From the NCBI GenBank assembly GCA_963969495.1, contig OZ018326.1, forward strand, positions 178,229,497 to 178,293,496: DNA of 64,000 bases. Direction: 5' to 3'. This document shows, piece by piece, positions 11,306-22,172 of the stretch. Within the stretch, counting starts at the first letter, position 1, and the number at the start of each line of letters is the position of its first letter. This DNA is from Ceratothoa steindachneri (taxonomy: Eukaryota > Arthropoda > Malacostraca > Isopoda > Cymothoidae). The notes under the pieces are model-generated. The model did not search any database and was not told the DNA's origin. It saw nothing but the letters and a program-made list of their open reading frames with translations. The position numbers and the translations under genes are program-made.

Positions 11306-11669
11306 TATAGGTTTGCTTCTAAGAAGGCTTATTTTCCAGGTTGAGGATAAATCCAAAAATGAGACATGTAAAATTTCTCATTTAATTAAGTACAACGTTT
11401 CGGGTACCTTACCCATCTTCTGGTCTATAAGATAGATTTAGAACACGTTTAAAATTACAAAAATTATAATGCACACAAGGATTAGAAATAAATTATTTAG
11501 TTAATTGAAATTTTGACAAATCGTTTAAAAACTATTAAAACTTTAGATATGGATCAATTATGGGTATTTCATATATGGATAAATATAGCACTAGTTGATG
11601 CAGTTATTGATTGACACAGATATTAGTCACTTAATGAAGCAGAAATAGTAATAAATTATTTAATAAATT
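11301..11669 (-). repeat. PLE pseudo-LTR, downstream copy
   Basis: Direct repeat starting TATTCTATAGGTTTGCTTCT on the plus strand and closely matching 14305-14672 with scattered differences. A second, more diverged tandem copy of its inner part follows at about 11652-11800, recognisable by GGATAAATATA and ATATTAGTCAC. It includes the hammerhead-like segment described at 11406-11436. Confidence 0.88.
11406..11436 (-). ncRNA. decayed hammerhead-ribozyme-like core in PLE repeat
   Basis: On the minus strand the sequence reads CAGAAGA, then GGGTA-AGG-TACCC (perfect 5-bp stem, 3-base loop), then GAAAC. This matches the hammerhead layout CUGANGA-stem II-GAAA except that U4 is A. The 14.4-kb copy reads CAAAAGA and the inverted copy at 14.68 kb has GAGAC, so all three are decayed. 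Hammerheads in PLE terminal repeats are established; stems I and III were not resolved here. Confidence 0.45.
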
Positions 11670-11950
11670 GAAAATGTGAAAAAATCATTTGAAAACTTGA
11701 CACTAAATATAGATGTTATAAATATGGATAAATATAAAAATATACTAATTTGGGCAATTAATTGGTTCACAAAAATATATTAGTCACCTTTAGTGACGGC
11801 AAAAGCGGAGAGACTGAAGAAAGATTATAAAAGGGATGGATTAAAGATTGGTAGGTTGTGAAAATATTTTGAGTGATTTATGAAATGAGAAGTGGAAAAG
11901 CAGTTGAATCAGAATTTAAAGTGGGATTTAGTTGTTTTATAAATAATGAT

Positions 11951-12487
11951 TCAAAAATGCGGAGGGAAGTGGAGTCCTTTGCATTTCCTATAATTTGAAA
12001 GTTTTTGTGATAAAATTTCTGTCTTACATTTAATTGAATGATCTCGAATGGGAGAAGTTTTTTTATTGATCAAGGTGGAGCCAGTGCGAGAGCTAATACC
12101 AAGATTAGAACAGACCCTAGCCCTAAGTGAGCGAACAGTGCTGCCAATGTAGATCCCCTTGTGGCACCTGGGGCAAATGAATTTATAGACAACTGAACAG
12201 CTCATTTCAGGTGGGAGTCTGTCTTTAGTTCTGAAAAATTGTTCAATATGAAAGTTGTCAAGGAAAACTATTTTGAAGTTGGTATGTGTGTAAAATCTTT
12301 TCAAAAGCTTATTAAGTTTTCGGCGTAAGGGAAGGTTAAGTGGGCCAATATCAGGGAGAAGACAATAACGGACATCCTTGGGGACAGAGAAAATTTCTTG
12401 TGGAGGATGGTATATTTTATCAAAGAATTGACGGATACATTTTTCTACAAGTGAGGGCTGGAAACAATTATTTTGAAAATAACCCAT
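11951..12487 (-). pseudogene. PLE GIY-YIG endonuclease domain
   Basis: This is the C-terminal endonuclease part of the PLE protein, which cuts target DNA for priming. The minus-strand frame shows VVYKFICPRCHKGIYIGST (the GIY-YIG core with the CxxC pair usual for this group), then LRARV, GISSRTGS and IRDHSIKC. The histidine that usually precedes GIS reads as part of SNLGIS, so one conserved residue appears lost. The region upstream (FDKIYHPP, RFYTHTNFKIVFLDN) is the usual linker after the RT. The frame is separated from the RT by frameshifts between 12488 and 12610. Confidence 0.88.
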
Positions 12488-12583
12488 AAGAAAACTGAAT
12501 TCTGAATGAACAAGAAAATAATCAGATGAAAGCTGGAAGCCACGGTGAGGAGGGTTTTGATGTTGTTGATCTTATATGAAATA

Positions 12584-13960
12584 TCACAGAAAACTGTAAA
12601 AGTTTATGCCGAGACCAGAAAACGAGGATTTACGGTAGACGGAAGTGGTGAAGTTGGGCGAGGAGCGTGATAGGAGAAAATTCAATAATGGTAATTTTCC
12701 ATCTTTTTCTTTATCAATTGTGAATTTTATATTGGAATGGCGATGATTCAAATATTCAAAGAATGAAAGAGACTGTTGTTCTGTTTTAAATATTAGAACC
12801 GTATCATCAACAAAACGACGGTACAATATCGGTTTCAAATCAGGGGGGCATTCTTGCAAAGCAACTTCTTCGAAGTTGGACATAAAAATGTCAGCAAAAA
12901 GAGGACCCATGGAGGAACCCATTCCAACACCATCAACTTGTTGATAGATGGAGTTGTTAAACAGAAAACAGTTGTCTCTAATGGTTAGTTTGAGAAGAGA
13001 CCGTAAAAGCGACGGTGTGAATTTATGAAAGGTTGAATCCGGTTCTGGAAAGGCCTTTTGGATGATTAGTTCTATGGTTTCATTTACGGGGATATTTGTA
13101 AAAAGGGAGACGATATCAAAGCTACACAAAAAGTGAGGACCAGGAAGTTTCAAGTTCCTGAATTCTTCAGACAGAGAATAACTATTGTTAACTTTGTATT
13201 GATTAATGGTAAAATGGTTAAGTAGAGGTACTAGATATTTAACCAACTTGTAGGTTGCCATTTGGTATGCCGCTAGTATGGGGCGGAGGGGAACATTAGG
13301 CTTGTGGATTTTGGGAAGGCCATACATAAGCCCGGGATTAGAGCCAGAGGAGAAAAGTTGTTTATAAGTTTCATAGTCAATGATATTAAGAGTTTTAAGT
13401 TTAGAAAGCAAGCGATTAACTTTATCATCCATAATTTGGGAAAGTTTCGAGGGATCTTTGTTGAGAAGTTTAAATTCAGATGAATAGGTAAGGATGTTAT
13501 TCATTTTGTTAATGTAATCAAATTTGTTGACAATCACAACACCGTTACCTTTATCAGGCCGGGTGACAAAAATATTAGGATTGCTTCCGAGTTCACGAAG
13601 AAGCTGGAAATCATTCTTTTGTATGAAAAGGGAACTAAATCGAAGATTTTTCATTTTTATGTAAAATTCATTTGTAAGTAGGGAAAAAGAGGATTTGAGA
13701 TCTTTAAAGTTCCCAAGTATAGGAAGAGGTTGTAAATCATAAATGAATTTTTTTAAAAACTGAAATTAGTTTAAGAATTTGTGAGAAAAAACAGGTAACT
13801 TAAATTGAAGACCAATTGAGAGAAAAAAAGATTCTCGTGGCGATAATTTATAATCTGATAGGTTATGAATGACACTTTCAGGTGAGTGTAGGCTTGGACA
13901 GGACAAATTAAGCTTATTAAGTTTAGCATTATGGGTTTGAATGACTTGAGAAGAATACAA
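12584..13960 (-). pseudogene. Penelope-type reverse transcriptase
   Basis: Telomerase-related RT of the Penelope class. In order on the minus strand: N-terminal segment LSDYKLSPRESFFLSIGLQF (13.83 kb); one in-frame TAA at about 13769; then TRPDKGNGVVIVNK, YGLPKIHKPNVPLRPI, FDIVSLFTNIP (motif A aspartate), VDGVGMGSSMGPLFADIFMS (motif B), RRFVDDTVLIF (motif C, catalytic DD) and DGKLPLLNFLL. The 356-codon stretch from 13654 to 12584 is open and keeps all catalytic residues. The upstream stop and downstream frameshifts show that the copy is dead but fairly young. Confidence 0.93.
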
Positions 13961-14304
13961 GTTAGTTTCTTTAAAAATAACTGAACGGTCACAAATATTA
14001 TCACAAAAGGAAAAGGTTTAGCGAAATTTAGAAAGGGAGAAATTATAACTTTTCTGGGATTATGCAAAAGTTGAAATTTGAAGTTGATTTCATTATTGAT
14101 GAGATAATCAATGATGACTTGTAAAATTCGGAAGAATACAGAGACTTACGGTAGAGTTTAAAGATTATAAAGTTGGGATAAACATTGTTAGACCCTCAAA
14201 TTTCCATAAATTAAATGTCAAGTTGTACTTTTCTGAGGCGACAGCAAAGTCTGGATGCTTGCCGAAAAAGCCTAACGCCATCTTGTCGAAAACGTGATCG
14301 TATA

Positions 14305-14672
14305 TATTCTATAGGTTTGCTTCTAAGAAGGCTTATTTTCAGGTTGAGGATAAATCCAAAAATGAGACATGTAAAATTTCTCATTTAATTAAGTACAACG
14401 TTTCGGGTACCTTACCCATCTTTTGGTCTATAAGATAGATTTAGAACACGTTTAAAATTACAAAAATTATAATGCACACAAGGATTAGAAATAAATTATT
14501 TAGTTAATTGAAATTATGACAAATCGTTTGAAAACTATTGAAACTTTAGATATGGATCAATTATGGGTACTTTAAATATGGATAAATATAACACTAGTTG
14601 ATGCAATTATTGGTTTACACAGATATTAGTCACTTAATGAAGCAGCAATAGTAATAAATTATTTAATAAATT
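14305..14672 (-). repeat. PLE pseudo-LTR, upstream copy
   Basis: Direct copy of 11301-11669. It carries the same TACCTTACCC stem sequence and ends in AATAATTTAT-type sequence where the inverted copy begins. Confidence 0.88.
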
Positions 14673-14769
14673 TATCTTATAGACCAAAAGATGGGTAAGT
14701 TACCCGAGACGTTGTACTTAATTAAATGAGAAATTTTACATGTCTTATTTTGGGATTTATCCTCAACCT
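14673..14769 (+). repeat. inverted partial PLE terminal repeat
   Basis: About 97 bp in opposite orientation to both pseudo-LTRs, from ATCTTATAGACCAAAAGATG through GACGTTGTACTTAATTAAAT to TTATCCTCAACC, then a short TA run. Such an inverted tail next to a pseudo-LTR is characteristic of PLE insertions. Confidence 0.85.
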
Positions 14770-15639
14770 ATATATATATATACAAAAGGTTAATTGAATT
14801 AAATGATAATTATCAAGATAATCTGGAGATAACCATACACGATCGCTTTACCTTCAAGCGCGGGCCAATTGGACGGCGGGTGGAAGACAACGGGGCAAGT
14901 CTTCAAGAATATTCTTCGCGGAGTCCTGAATCGGAGGACTTGTAGATGGGGTTAGATTACTTCGTGAGGAATAATGAGATTTCCTCTGCTCCAGAGAGAC
15001 GTAATCTCAACTCAAGACGATTCTGCTGATCTCCAGGGAATCTCAGTCTCGAAAGAAAGTGAATCTTGAAGTGGTGGTGAAGATAAGAGGCGCGCACAAC
15101 TATCCGGGAAGAAGGACGCTTGATAGCTTTCCTCTAAACACGGGCCAAAGCTTTAGCGAAGCTAGATCTGCTTACGAGATCTTCAACGACGTACGACGAA
15201 AAGTTACGCGGGGTCGCGGGAAACATGAGGCAGACTAGACGGAGTGAATGGCGGCCTTTGAATCTCTTCGAGAGATGGTGAGCTTCGGGTTAACTACCCG
15301 GGAGGCTGATCTGCTAGATGCCTCAGAGCCTTGCGGTCTCTAAGGAATTCTTGGCTCTAGTCTAAGCAAACATATTTCATGATAATGCGTCGTTCCAGAC
15401 GATCAAATTTGCCTCGCATAGGGGGGTAGGGTTAATATAGCCACGCACGGCGTTATCGCAGGGGAGGGAGAGACGATCAGCGTCTGAAAACAAATACAGC
15501 TGGGGCAAGTGATTAAGCGAGTGACGGATTCTTCCACGATTTTCTAAAATTCTCACGCTGGCTTACATGGTCCTGAAAGAATAGAGGGCAATCGTAATGG
15601 GCTTCCTCTTACAGTAGTCCTTCTAGAGCATTCCCTCAC
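14770..15639. other. GC-richer unassigned block
   Basis: No gene is recognised. The block is clearly richer in G+C than its surroundings and full of short inverted words (GTCCT..AGGAC near 14923, CTACCCGGGAG near 15294, CTCTTCGAGAG near 15268). It resembles in style the structured segment at 43.2-43.9 kb but is not an obvious copy. It may be the right part of an older element into which the PLE inserted, or an LTR of an unknown element. Confidence 0.4.
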
Positions 15640-15995
15640 AGTAGGCCTGGCTCCTCGCCAGGAGTGAAATTAATGTTAGATCATCTTCATGGGTAAAATG
15701 AAATGGCTGTTGCTATTCAGAAATGAAAAGTAGTGTTGTCTCATCTACCATATTTAAAATTAAGGATGGTTCCTCTTCCAGAGTGAAAGTAAATATGTCT
15801 CCTCTTCAACATTAAAAACTAAGAGTGATTTCTCCTCAGGACTAAAAGTAAGTGTAGCTTCACTTCAGCAAAGTAAAAAAGGATGGATCCTCTTCAGGAT
15901 TTAGAAGTAAAATGTGATACTAGCTTCTCTTCTAAAGCAAAGATAGAGGGAGGCTCCTCTTCACGAGTGATAAATAAAGGTAGCAGAACTCAAGG
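15640..15995. repeat. 30-bp minisatellite A, block 3
   Basis: The same unit as the 7.2- and 9.4-kb blocks resumes (GGCTCCTCGCCAGGAGTGAA and further degenerate units). This supports the view that 11.04-15.64 kb is one composite insertion. Confidence 0.85.
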
Positions 15996-16535
15996 TGAAG
16001 CATGTTGAAATACGCTTACTTACGCCAACCTACACCGATCTACCCGACCGCATCGACCCACATAAAAAATTAACTATATAAACAAGTTTAAGCTTTAAAG
16101 GAAGAAGCTGCCTTCTCTGAAAGATGTTAAAATAGCCAGTTACGAATGATAGGATGTTGAAGTGATCCGAAATTGAGATATACAATCGAATAAAAAGAGA
16201 TAATACGAACGTATAATAGATCAATAAAAATGGACAGAGAAACAAAATTTCAAGATTGTCAGACAAAGGACGAAAATTGCGTTTGTATGGCATATAACTA
16301 GACTATTACCACTTACCAAAAGAGAAATTATATGCATAAATTGCTTGTTCAAAACTTTACAAAGTTTATAGGTGACATTGATTGTATTTAGTATTGTGTT
16401 CCCATTTAAAGCCGCTATTATCAAACTGGATCATTTATGTGTTAATCTGAATCAACACAAATACAATGCATTAAGAGGAAAAACAAACATGTGCATTTGT
16501 CTGTAAATGATCATTTTCATAATTTTTTACGTTAA
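15996..16535. other. AT-rich stretch without recognised genes
   Basis: Short frames only; nothing recognised. Confidence 0.5.
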
Positions 16536-16718
16536 ATTCCGACATTTTTAAATAAAATCATATTTCACACTCTTCTCCCAAAGATATTTGCCTCAGAAAT
16601 AAATATTTGGTGGATAAATATGAATTTATAAGTCCTATCTTCACTCGTGGTGGTGGGAGTCTTTGCATAAAGGGTCTACTTCAAAATCCTTCCCCATCGT
16701 CTCTTAAGAAGATTATTG
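16536..16718 (+). repeat. direct repeat D1, left copy
   Basis: About 185 bp repeated in the same orientation at 18055-18247. Shared landmarks are CAAAGATATTTGCCT, GTGGTGGG, TTTGCATAAAG, TCAAAATCCT and CATCGTCTCT. The two copies frame a Tc1 relic. Confidence 0.85.
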
Positions 16719-17089
16719 TAATTAATTTTAATTTTATTGCCTTTGTTTTGTTAATATATTTTCATTATATATATATGTGAGCATTGCTTTTTAATATTTT
16801 GATGCTCTGTATTCTTTCTCACTTCTTTATCTTGATTTCTTTTTGTTTATCCGTGTGTTTACTTTGATCCCACTTTACTAAGTTATTAGGCCAATTTTAT
16901 TAGTATGTAATCTTACTCTCTTAAATTTCACATTTTCATTGGTTGTTTTGTTTGTTGGTGGAGCCCTTGTTAAATATTATTATTATATATATATAAAAAA
17001 ATTGTTAGATATGCAAATTTACATAGTTTTTTAATCGGTGGTTAATAAAATTTACAAGGAAGATGAAACTTCATTCAATAAATACAATG

Positions 17090-17620
17090 TAACGATAAGA
17101 AAATAAAAAATTATATAAATTACGTGGATTACGTTTCTGAACCATGATTTTCAATTGCCTGTACATATTTTCGATGGGAATCAGTTCAGGAGAATGAGTT
17201 GGCCATTCCAATACATGAATTCTACCTGTATGCAGCCAATTCTTAGTTTGTTTTGTTGTATGCTTGGTGAAATTTATGGTCCTGTTGAAATGCCCATCCT
17301 GAATTCAATTTTAGAGAGCCAAGCCTAGATAGCACATTTCTTTCAACTTTTCCGTGTACATTTCGCAGTTCATTTTGCCCTACACTACCCACATTCTTTA
17401 AACGCCTGATGAGAAAATATACTTAATACAATTAGTGATATATCACCGAATTTGACTATATGGATCGTATTCTTTGGCACGAAAGCTCACACCTTTTTCT
17501 TTAATCCCTGATAATTAAATTTCAACAAAAAATTCAATTTTATTCATATCTGACCAAAGAATTTTTTCCCCAAAAAGTTGCTGGTTTATTTTTATATATT
17601 TCTTTGCAAAGGCCAAGCTA
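17090..17620 (-). pseudogene. Tc1-type transposase relic
   Basis: DDE transposase remains on the minus strand: ILWSDMNKIEFF (first catalytic aspartate, about 17.54 kb), then [15 protein letters not shown] (second aspartate, about 17.28 kb), then [17 protein letters not shown] (glutamate of the DD34E triad, about 17.18 kb). Stops and frameshifts lie between the blocks, and the usual D of SPDLNP reads E. No TIRs were found. It lies between the D1 direct repeats. The Tc1 (DD34E) identity is clear; it is non-functional. Confidence 0.8.
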
Positions 17621-18054
17621 TCTTTGCAGTGAGTTTATTGAGCCGTGCTGTCTTTCTTGGAGTTGCTGAAATGATATCTTAAGGATGCATCGTTCTATTT
17701 ATTATATCTTTGCTAACCTTTAAATCCACTTGTTTCCATTTTATCTTTTTTAAAAAAAATACTCTCCCGTAGAGCTCAAAGATAATAAATTTTGCCACCA
17801 AAACACAAAAAACTCACTGGAATAATTCTCTTACTTTCACCAGTTTTTTCTTGTTTCATAATTCACCTTTTAACTTGAATATTTCCACCTTTTATGAAAA
17901 ATGTGGTTTAAATTTCACAAGAATTTACTTGAGATTATTCCTATGTTCCCATTTACGCTGACAATGATCTTTGCGCCTGCGTGAATAATTTGCCTGGAAA
18001 ATAATGTTTACTTTTGTCTACAGATTCTATTCTACTCCCCATCAACATTTTCAT

Positions 18055-18247
18055 TTTAAAACTCGGACTTTTTAAAATAAATTCATACACAGACTCTCTC
18101 CTTCAAAGATATTTGCCTTATAATTAAATATTTAGGGAATAAATATAAATGTGTAAGTCCTCTTTTCACTTGCGGTGGTGGGGGTGTTTGCATAAAGTGG
18201 CTACCTCAAAATCCTCCCACATCGTCTCTCTTCACAAGATTATTGTT
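18055..18247 (+). repeat. direct repeat D1, right copy
   Basis: Partner of 16536-16718, diverged by roughly a fifth of positions by eye. Beyond both copies the flanking sequences are unrelated. Confidence 0.85.
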
Positions 18248-18965
18248 TGTTTGTACACCGGAACCTCGGCGCATTATTGGCCTACGTTTCAGCTGGCCCT
18301 CGATGTACATTTTCTTGAATAAGCATTGACATGCGCCTTCCCGAAATCCTAAGATTAATATCGGCCACACTTTCAGACTCTATTTGAAGAGCTTCACTTC
18401 TTTATCCAACGCAATTCTAATGCAGTCAATGTTTCTCAATTTTCTTACTTCACTGATTCTGGTCACATATTTTTGAGGTTTTAAATGACTTTCTGTCCTT
18501 TTCTCCCTTAATTTGGTTATATTCATGAGTCAGAAGGGCAGTGAAAAACAGAGGGTGGAGTAAAAAGGATAGAAAGAAAAGAAAGTATAGGGCAAATAAT
18601 TTCAAAAATCTTAAATCCTTGATGTCAGGATGGAAAGGTTCATAAAACATCACATGGAAGAAATTCCTTCGGACAGAGATATCACTAGTTCCCATATATT
18701 TGAACGCGTTGGAAGGGAACAGCAGAAAGGAGATTCTTATTTGATTGCAGAGTGCTAGAAACCCTCCTTATAGCCTAGGTATCCTTAAATTTTGCTCCAA
18801 TAGAAATATTATTAAATTTAACTATTTATAATATAGAAAATATTTAATACCTAGTAGTTTCAATGTAAGCAATTGTTATGTTTCAATTATGTAAAAATGT
18901 ACATAATTATCCTCTAACTTTTTTTAAGTTTACTTAACGCACCTACATTCTCCCCATTACCTCCA
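18248..18965. other. stretch without recognised genes
   Basis: A GC-richer patch lies at 18255-18330. Otherwise AT-rich with short frames and no motif. Confidence 0.5.
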
Positions 18966-19214
18966 TTACATACTACTTGAATATGGATGAGAAGCGTGTG
19001 GGGAAAAGTTGGTTCCTTGGATGAAATGCATTTTTGTTTCAACTGTTGCAAGTAAAGGATCGAAAGGAGCAGTGTAAACCTCTTTGGTAATTGCATGATT
19101 TAGGTAGAGTCCAAAATGTATTCTGCCATTCTCATCACACAAATAGCACCATAGAATCTTGTCTGGATGACACCCTTGTTTTTTGCTATGGATTTTTTTT
19201 TCCTTTTTTACCAA
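18966..19214 (-). pseudogene. unidentified coding-like fragment
   Basis: An 80-codon minus-strand frame whose composition looks protein-like: PDKILWCYLCDENGRIHFGL, then LNHAITKEVYTAPFDPLL. No start with known context, partner exon or flanking repeat was found, and I do not recognise the family. WCYLCDENGRIHFGLYL is the kind of strand-rich segment seen in transposase cores, but that is only an impression. It could be a TE fragment or chance. Confidence 0.3.
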
Positions 19215-21183
19215 GGACTAGTCCAATATTGAGAACATTTAATATTATTGTAGATAACCTAGTTTTCGAATTTCAAACAAACCTGTGTCGCGTTAACATT
19301 CTTTAGGTTAGGTTGCTCACGTTTTGGGGGTTGTCTGAAGTTTAAGCTTGTTTTTTATGGATTTTTTTCGGATTACCTAACATAATCTAACCTGCACCTT
19401 TAATACCGTAGAAAAGATATGACGAAGATGAATGCCTTAGATATTTCTTAACAGCACTGCTTTCTTGCCTAGATTTGAGGAATGTGAAACTTGCACACCT
19501 AACTCAGCCTGAAAAGAACATATAAGATGAAAGGAACTTTATATTTCAAAGCAGCCCTGTTTTTTGTGCATATAACAGATATATAGACAGAGGCTCACTA
19601 CCTTTGAATTTTCTATATAGATAATTAAAATACCCCTCCAAAAATTCCTAGAGATTGTTCATATAAAGATTAGTGGAAATATTTTTAGGCTAATAAAAGT
19701 AAAATTCAAAAAAGGACTCCCATAACTCCCTCGTTACTTGATGAAACAAATTCCATTACAAGCTAAGGATAATTAACGTGTTGTATTGGTCATTTATTTC
19801 TCTCGCGCTGTGTAGTTGAATATTATCCACTTTTGCAATATAGCTATTCAGACTCAAAGGTTTAAAAAAAAATTATTTTGCCTTTTAGAATCCAAAATAA
19901 CTTATTGTGGAAGTAAAAGAATACAACAAAGGGCTTCGTCTTGAACCTAATATTCGCACCGAGACTAAAGCGTGCCTGTCAAACCTCTTCAAAGTATACC
20001 TTGCAATTGTGAGATCAAATAAAACTGGCAGATTTATCTCGAAGTCCATAAATCCTCAGTGTAAAGAGGAATATATGATTTTTTGCTGAGGTAGAAAAGT
20101 AACTGGAGTCTCTAGAGATTTTAGATTTTTAGAGTCTTAGATTTCAAGAAAATTCAAGAAACGAAATTTTACCAAGCGAAAGTGATGCGCTAAAGATATT
20201 CCTATTCACGCCAAGGATTCGAATCTCAACTTTCCTTATTATTCTTATCACCAGACTTCTTCGATCTGTCTCTATACTTAATCCTGCCCGTCAGAAGTAT
20301 CGATTCGATATTCTGCTTCACCTGTCAATTTCTGCTGTTTGGTTCACTCTATTTTTTACAGAGGAGCAGAGATTAGCACTGAATGCATTCACTTCTACGA
20401 TAGAACTGAATTGAGTGTAAATTTATTTATCATTTGAGAGACATTGCTATTAATCGCCAAATCCCTGCAATTATTTCCGTACTTTGGCTCTCTAATAAAT
20501 TAAATTTGTTTCGTTGATAAATAATCACGTCCATAGTTTCAGGGAACTTCGTACCCTAGAAGTCAAAGGAATAAATGTTTAATTTAAGCTAATTAATGCC
20601 ATATTAAAACTCCCTAATCGCATGTAATAAAGATGCGCAAATTTTTCTAATTGGTTTGTTTATAAAACAGGATTAATAATACTTAAAACCCTATCCAGGA
20701 TGGAAATATATATATAAAGGAGAGAGAGACATTGTGAAGGTTTTATTACTTTTTTTAGGGAGTTGCTTTTTTCTTCACCAACGAACTAAATTACCTAGTA
20801 TTTTGACCCTGAAGGCCTACAACATAAAATCTGGATCATTTCGGTGCCACAACCTCAAAATCCTTGAAAATACAAGCGAATATTACAAGAAAACAATAAA
20901 ACTTTATTATTCATTAGACAACTAATATATTATAAGCAATAATAATATGTAATATCGGAGTCGAATAAAAAGGTTGACGAAAGGAGTACATCAGACAAGT
21001 GATGTTCCATGAGTTCGAAACGCAGCTTACACTTTGCGTGTTTTATCTATGGAAATGGGCAATGGAAATAAGGTTGCGATTGCATGGATCTTATAAAATT
21101 AGAGGGTTAGCAAACAAGGGAATCGGACTTTAAAAAACTTCGTCTTCTTTCTTCTCTGGGCTCGTGTTGATGTACTTTGAATA
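19215..21183. other. AT-rich stretch without recognised genes
   Basis: Frames here mostly lack ATG starts. A leader-like MKVLLLFLGSCFF reading at 20734 begins with GTG and is not supported. A short GA run is at about 20719. Confidence 0.5.
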
Positions 21184-21330
21184 CTATTCAGTAAAATGCC
21201 TTCTTACGTTGAATATCTTTAGGTAAATGAAAGAGTCAAAGCAGATGAGGCAAACCACTTTCCCCTTTCCCTCACTAAAAAAGGACTGATCAGTCCACAG
21301 CATATTAAAAAGTCTCTTTTCTCCCACTAT
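21184..21330 (-). pseudogene. BED-finger/hAT-type fragment
   Basis: About 45 residues on the minus strand contain WTDQSFFSEGKGKVVCLICF and then YLKIFNVRRHFTE before a stop. The order W..(Y/F)FF..G..VCLIC..(x about 14)..N.RRH(F/Y) is that of the N-terminal zinc-finger segment of ZBED/SCAND3-like proteins derived from hAT transposases (C-x2-C ... H). Only this domain remains; the DDE core and dimerisation region are absent on either side. Confidence 0.65.
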
Positions 21331-21459
21331 TTTCAAAGTTTGATTCCTGGAACCGATAGTGCAGCAAAAGAAAAAAACAACTGTCAAAAGAAACAAACGA
21401 AGACTAATGACAGCACGAGAAATCGTGCAAAAGTTTGGCGATAGCATCTCCATACAAAA

Positions 21460-22172
21460 GAGTGAGGAGAAGAGGGGCCTCTCGGATGAGTCTGAAGGGG
21501 CGCTGGTTAACGAACCTTGAACTAAGCCAAGGAAATCTCACTCTAAGGGTTGTAGAAGAAAATATTATTTTAATATTATACTAATTAATATTCGAGGAGG
21601 TAAATGAATTAATTTAACATTTAAGAATTACCACAAGAACGGATTTTAGCACGTACAAGAAAATTAATCCATCTGCAAAGTGAGAGCACCAGACGTGCAA
21701 AGATACATTCTCTGCGTGAGAGGAATGGCAGAATATTATTACTCATGTTTTTACTGGCTCTCTCATTTTCTCTCTCTTACCCTGGAATTATTCTTTGTAA
21801 GACAATGTTGTACTGCCTTGCCTGGAATTTAGAGAAGTGAAATGTGCTGGTAAATTATACTAGCCATTAAATTGTAACTTTTTCTCTGCTACTTTAGTAA
21901 ATGTAATTATATCTAACTAACTCTCGTGCCCCGATTCCAAATCTATGCTTAAATTTCTCCTAGTACGTAAGGTACCTGAGTATGCAACTAGGCTATATGG
22001 CTCACTTTGTCACCTTGGATCAATTACTGATATAATTATTACGATTTGAGAAGAATGAGACGTTTCTGGGCAAAGGTTTGGAATCAGGGCACCTTATTTG
22101 GCATTATGTACGTCCTTTTTAAGATCCAGACAAGATATGTATTACATATAAAAGAGGTAGGGTAGTACTCAC
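21460..22172. other. stretch without recognised genes
   Basis: Nothing recognised; AT-rich with a few CT/GA-rich words near 21750. Confidence 0.5.

Larger units (their letters stand above)
11301..14769 (-). mobile_element. Penelope-like element with pseudo-LTRs
   Basis: A retroelement on the minus strand of about 3.4 kb. Direct repeats of about 369 bp (11301-11669 and 14305-14672) flank a Penelope-type reverse transcriptase and a C-terminal GIY-YIG endonuclease. An inverted partial copy of the repeat (14673-14769) lies at the upstream end. PLEs are known to have such pseudo-LTRs with extra inverted segments. TA runs lie at both outer ends. The reading frame is broken, so the copy is dead. 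Confidence 0.9.

Noticed and set aside
11187..11435. Open frames across the (TA)n tract (poly-IY peptides)
   Set aside because: They are translation of a dinucleotide repeat. The same applies to the frames at 1767-2060 and 42236-42427.
13760..13780. Possible intron boundary in the PLE (TAATTTCAG before the RT frame)
   Set aside because: The frame is the same on both sides and is interrupted only by one TAA. A nonsense change explains it without an intron.
20734..20925. Small secreted-peptide-like frame (MKVLLLFLGS...)
   Set aside because: The first codon is GTG, not ATG, and there is no supporting context.
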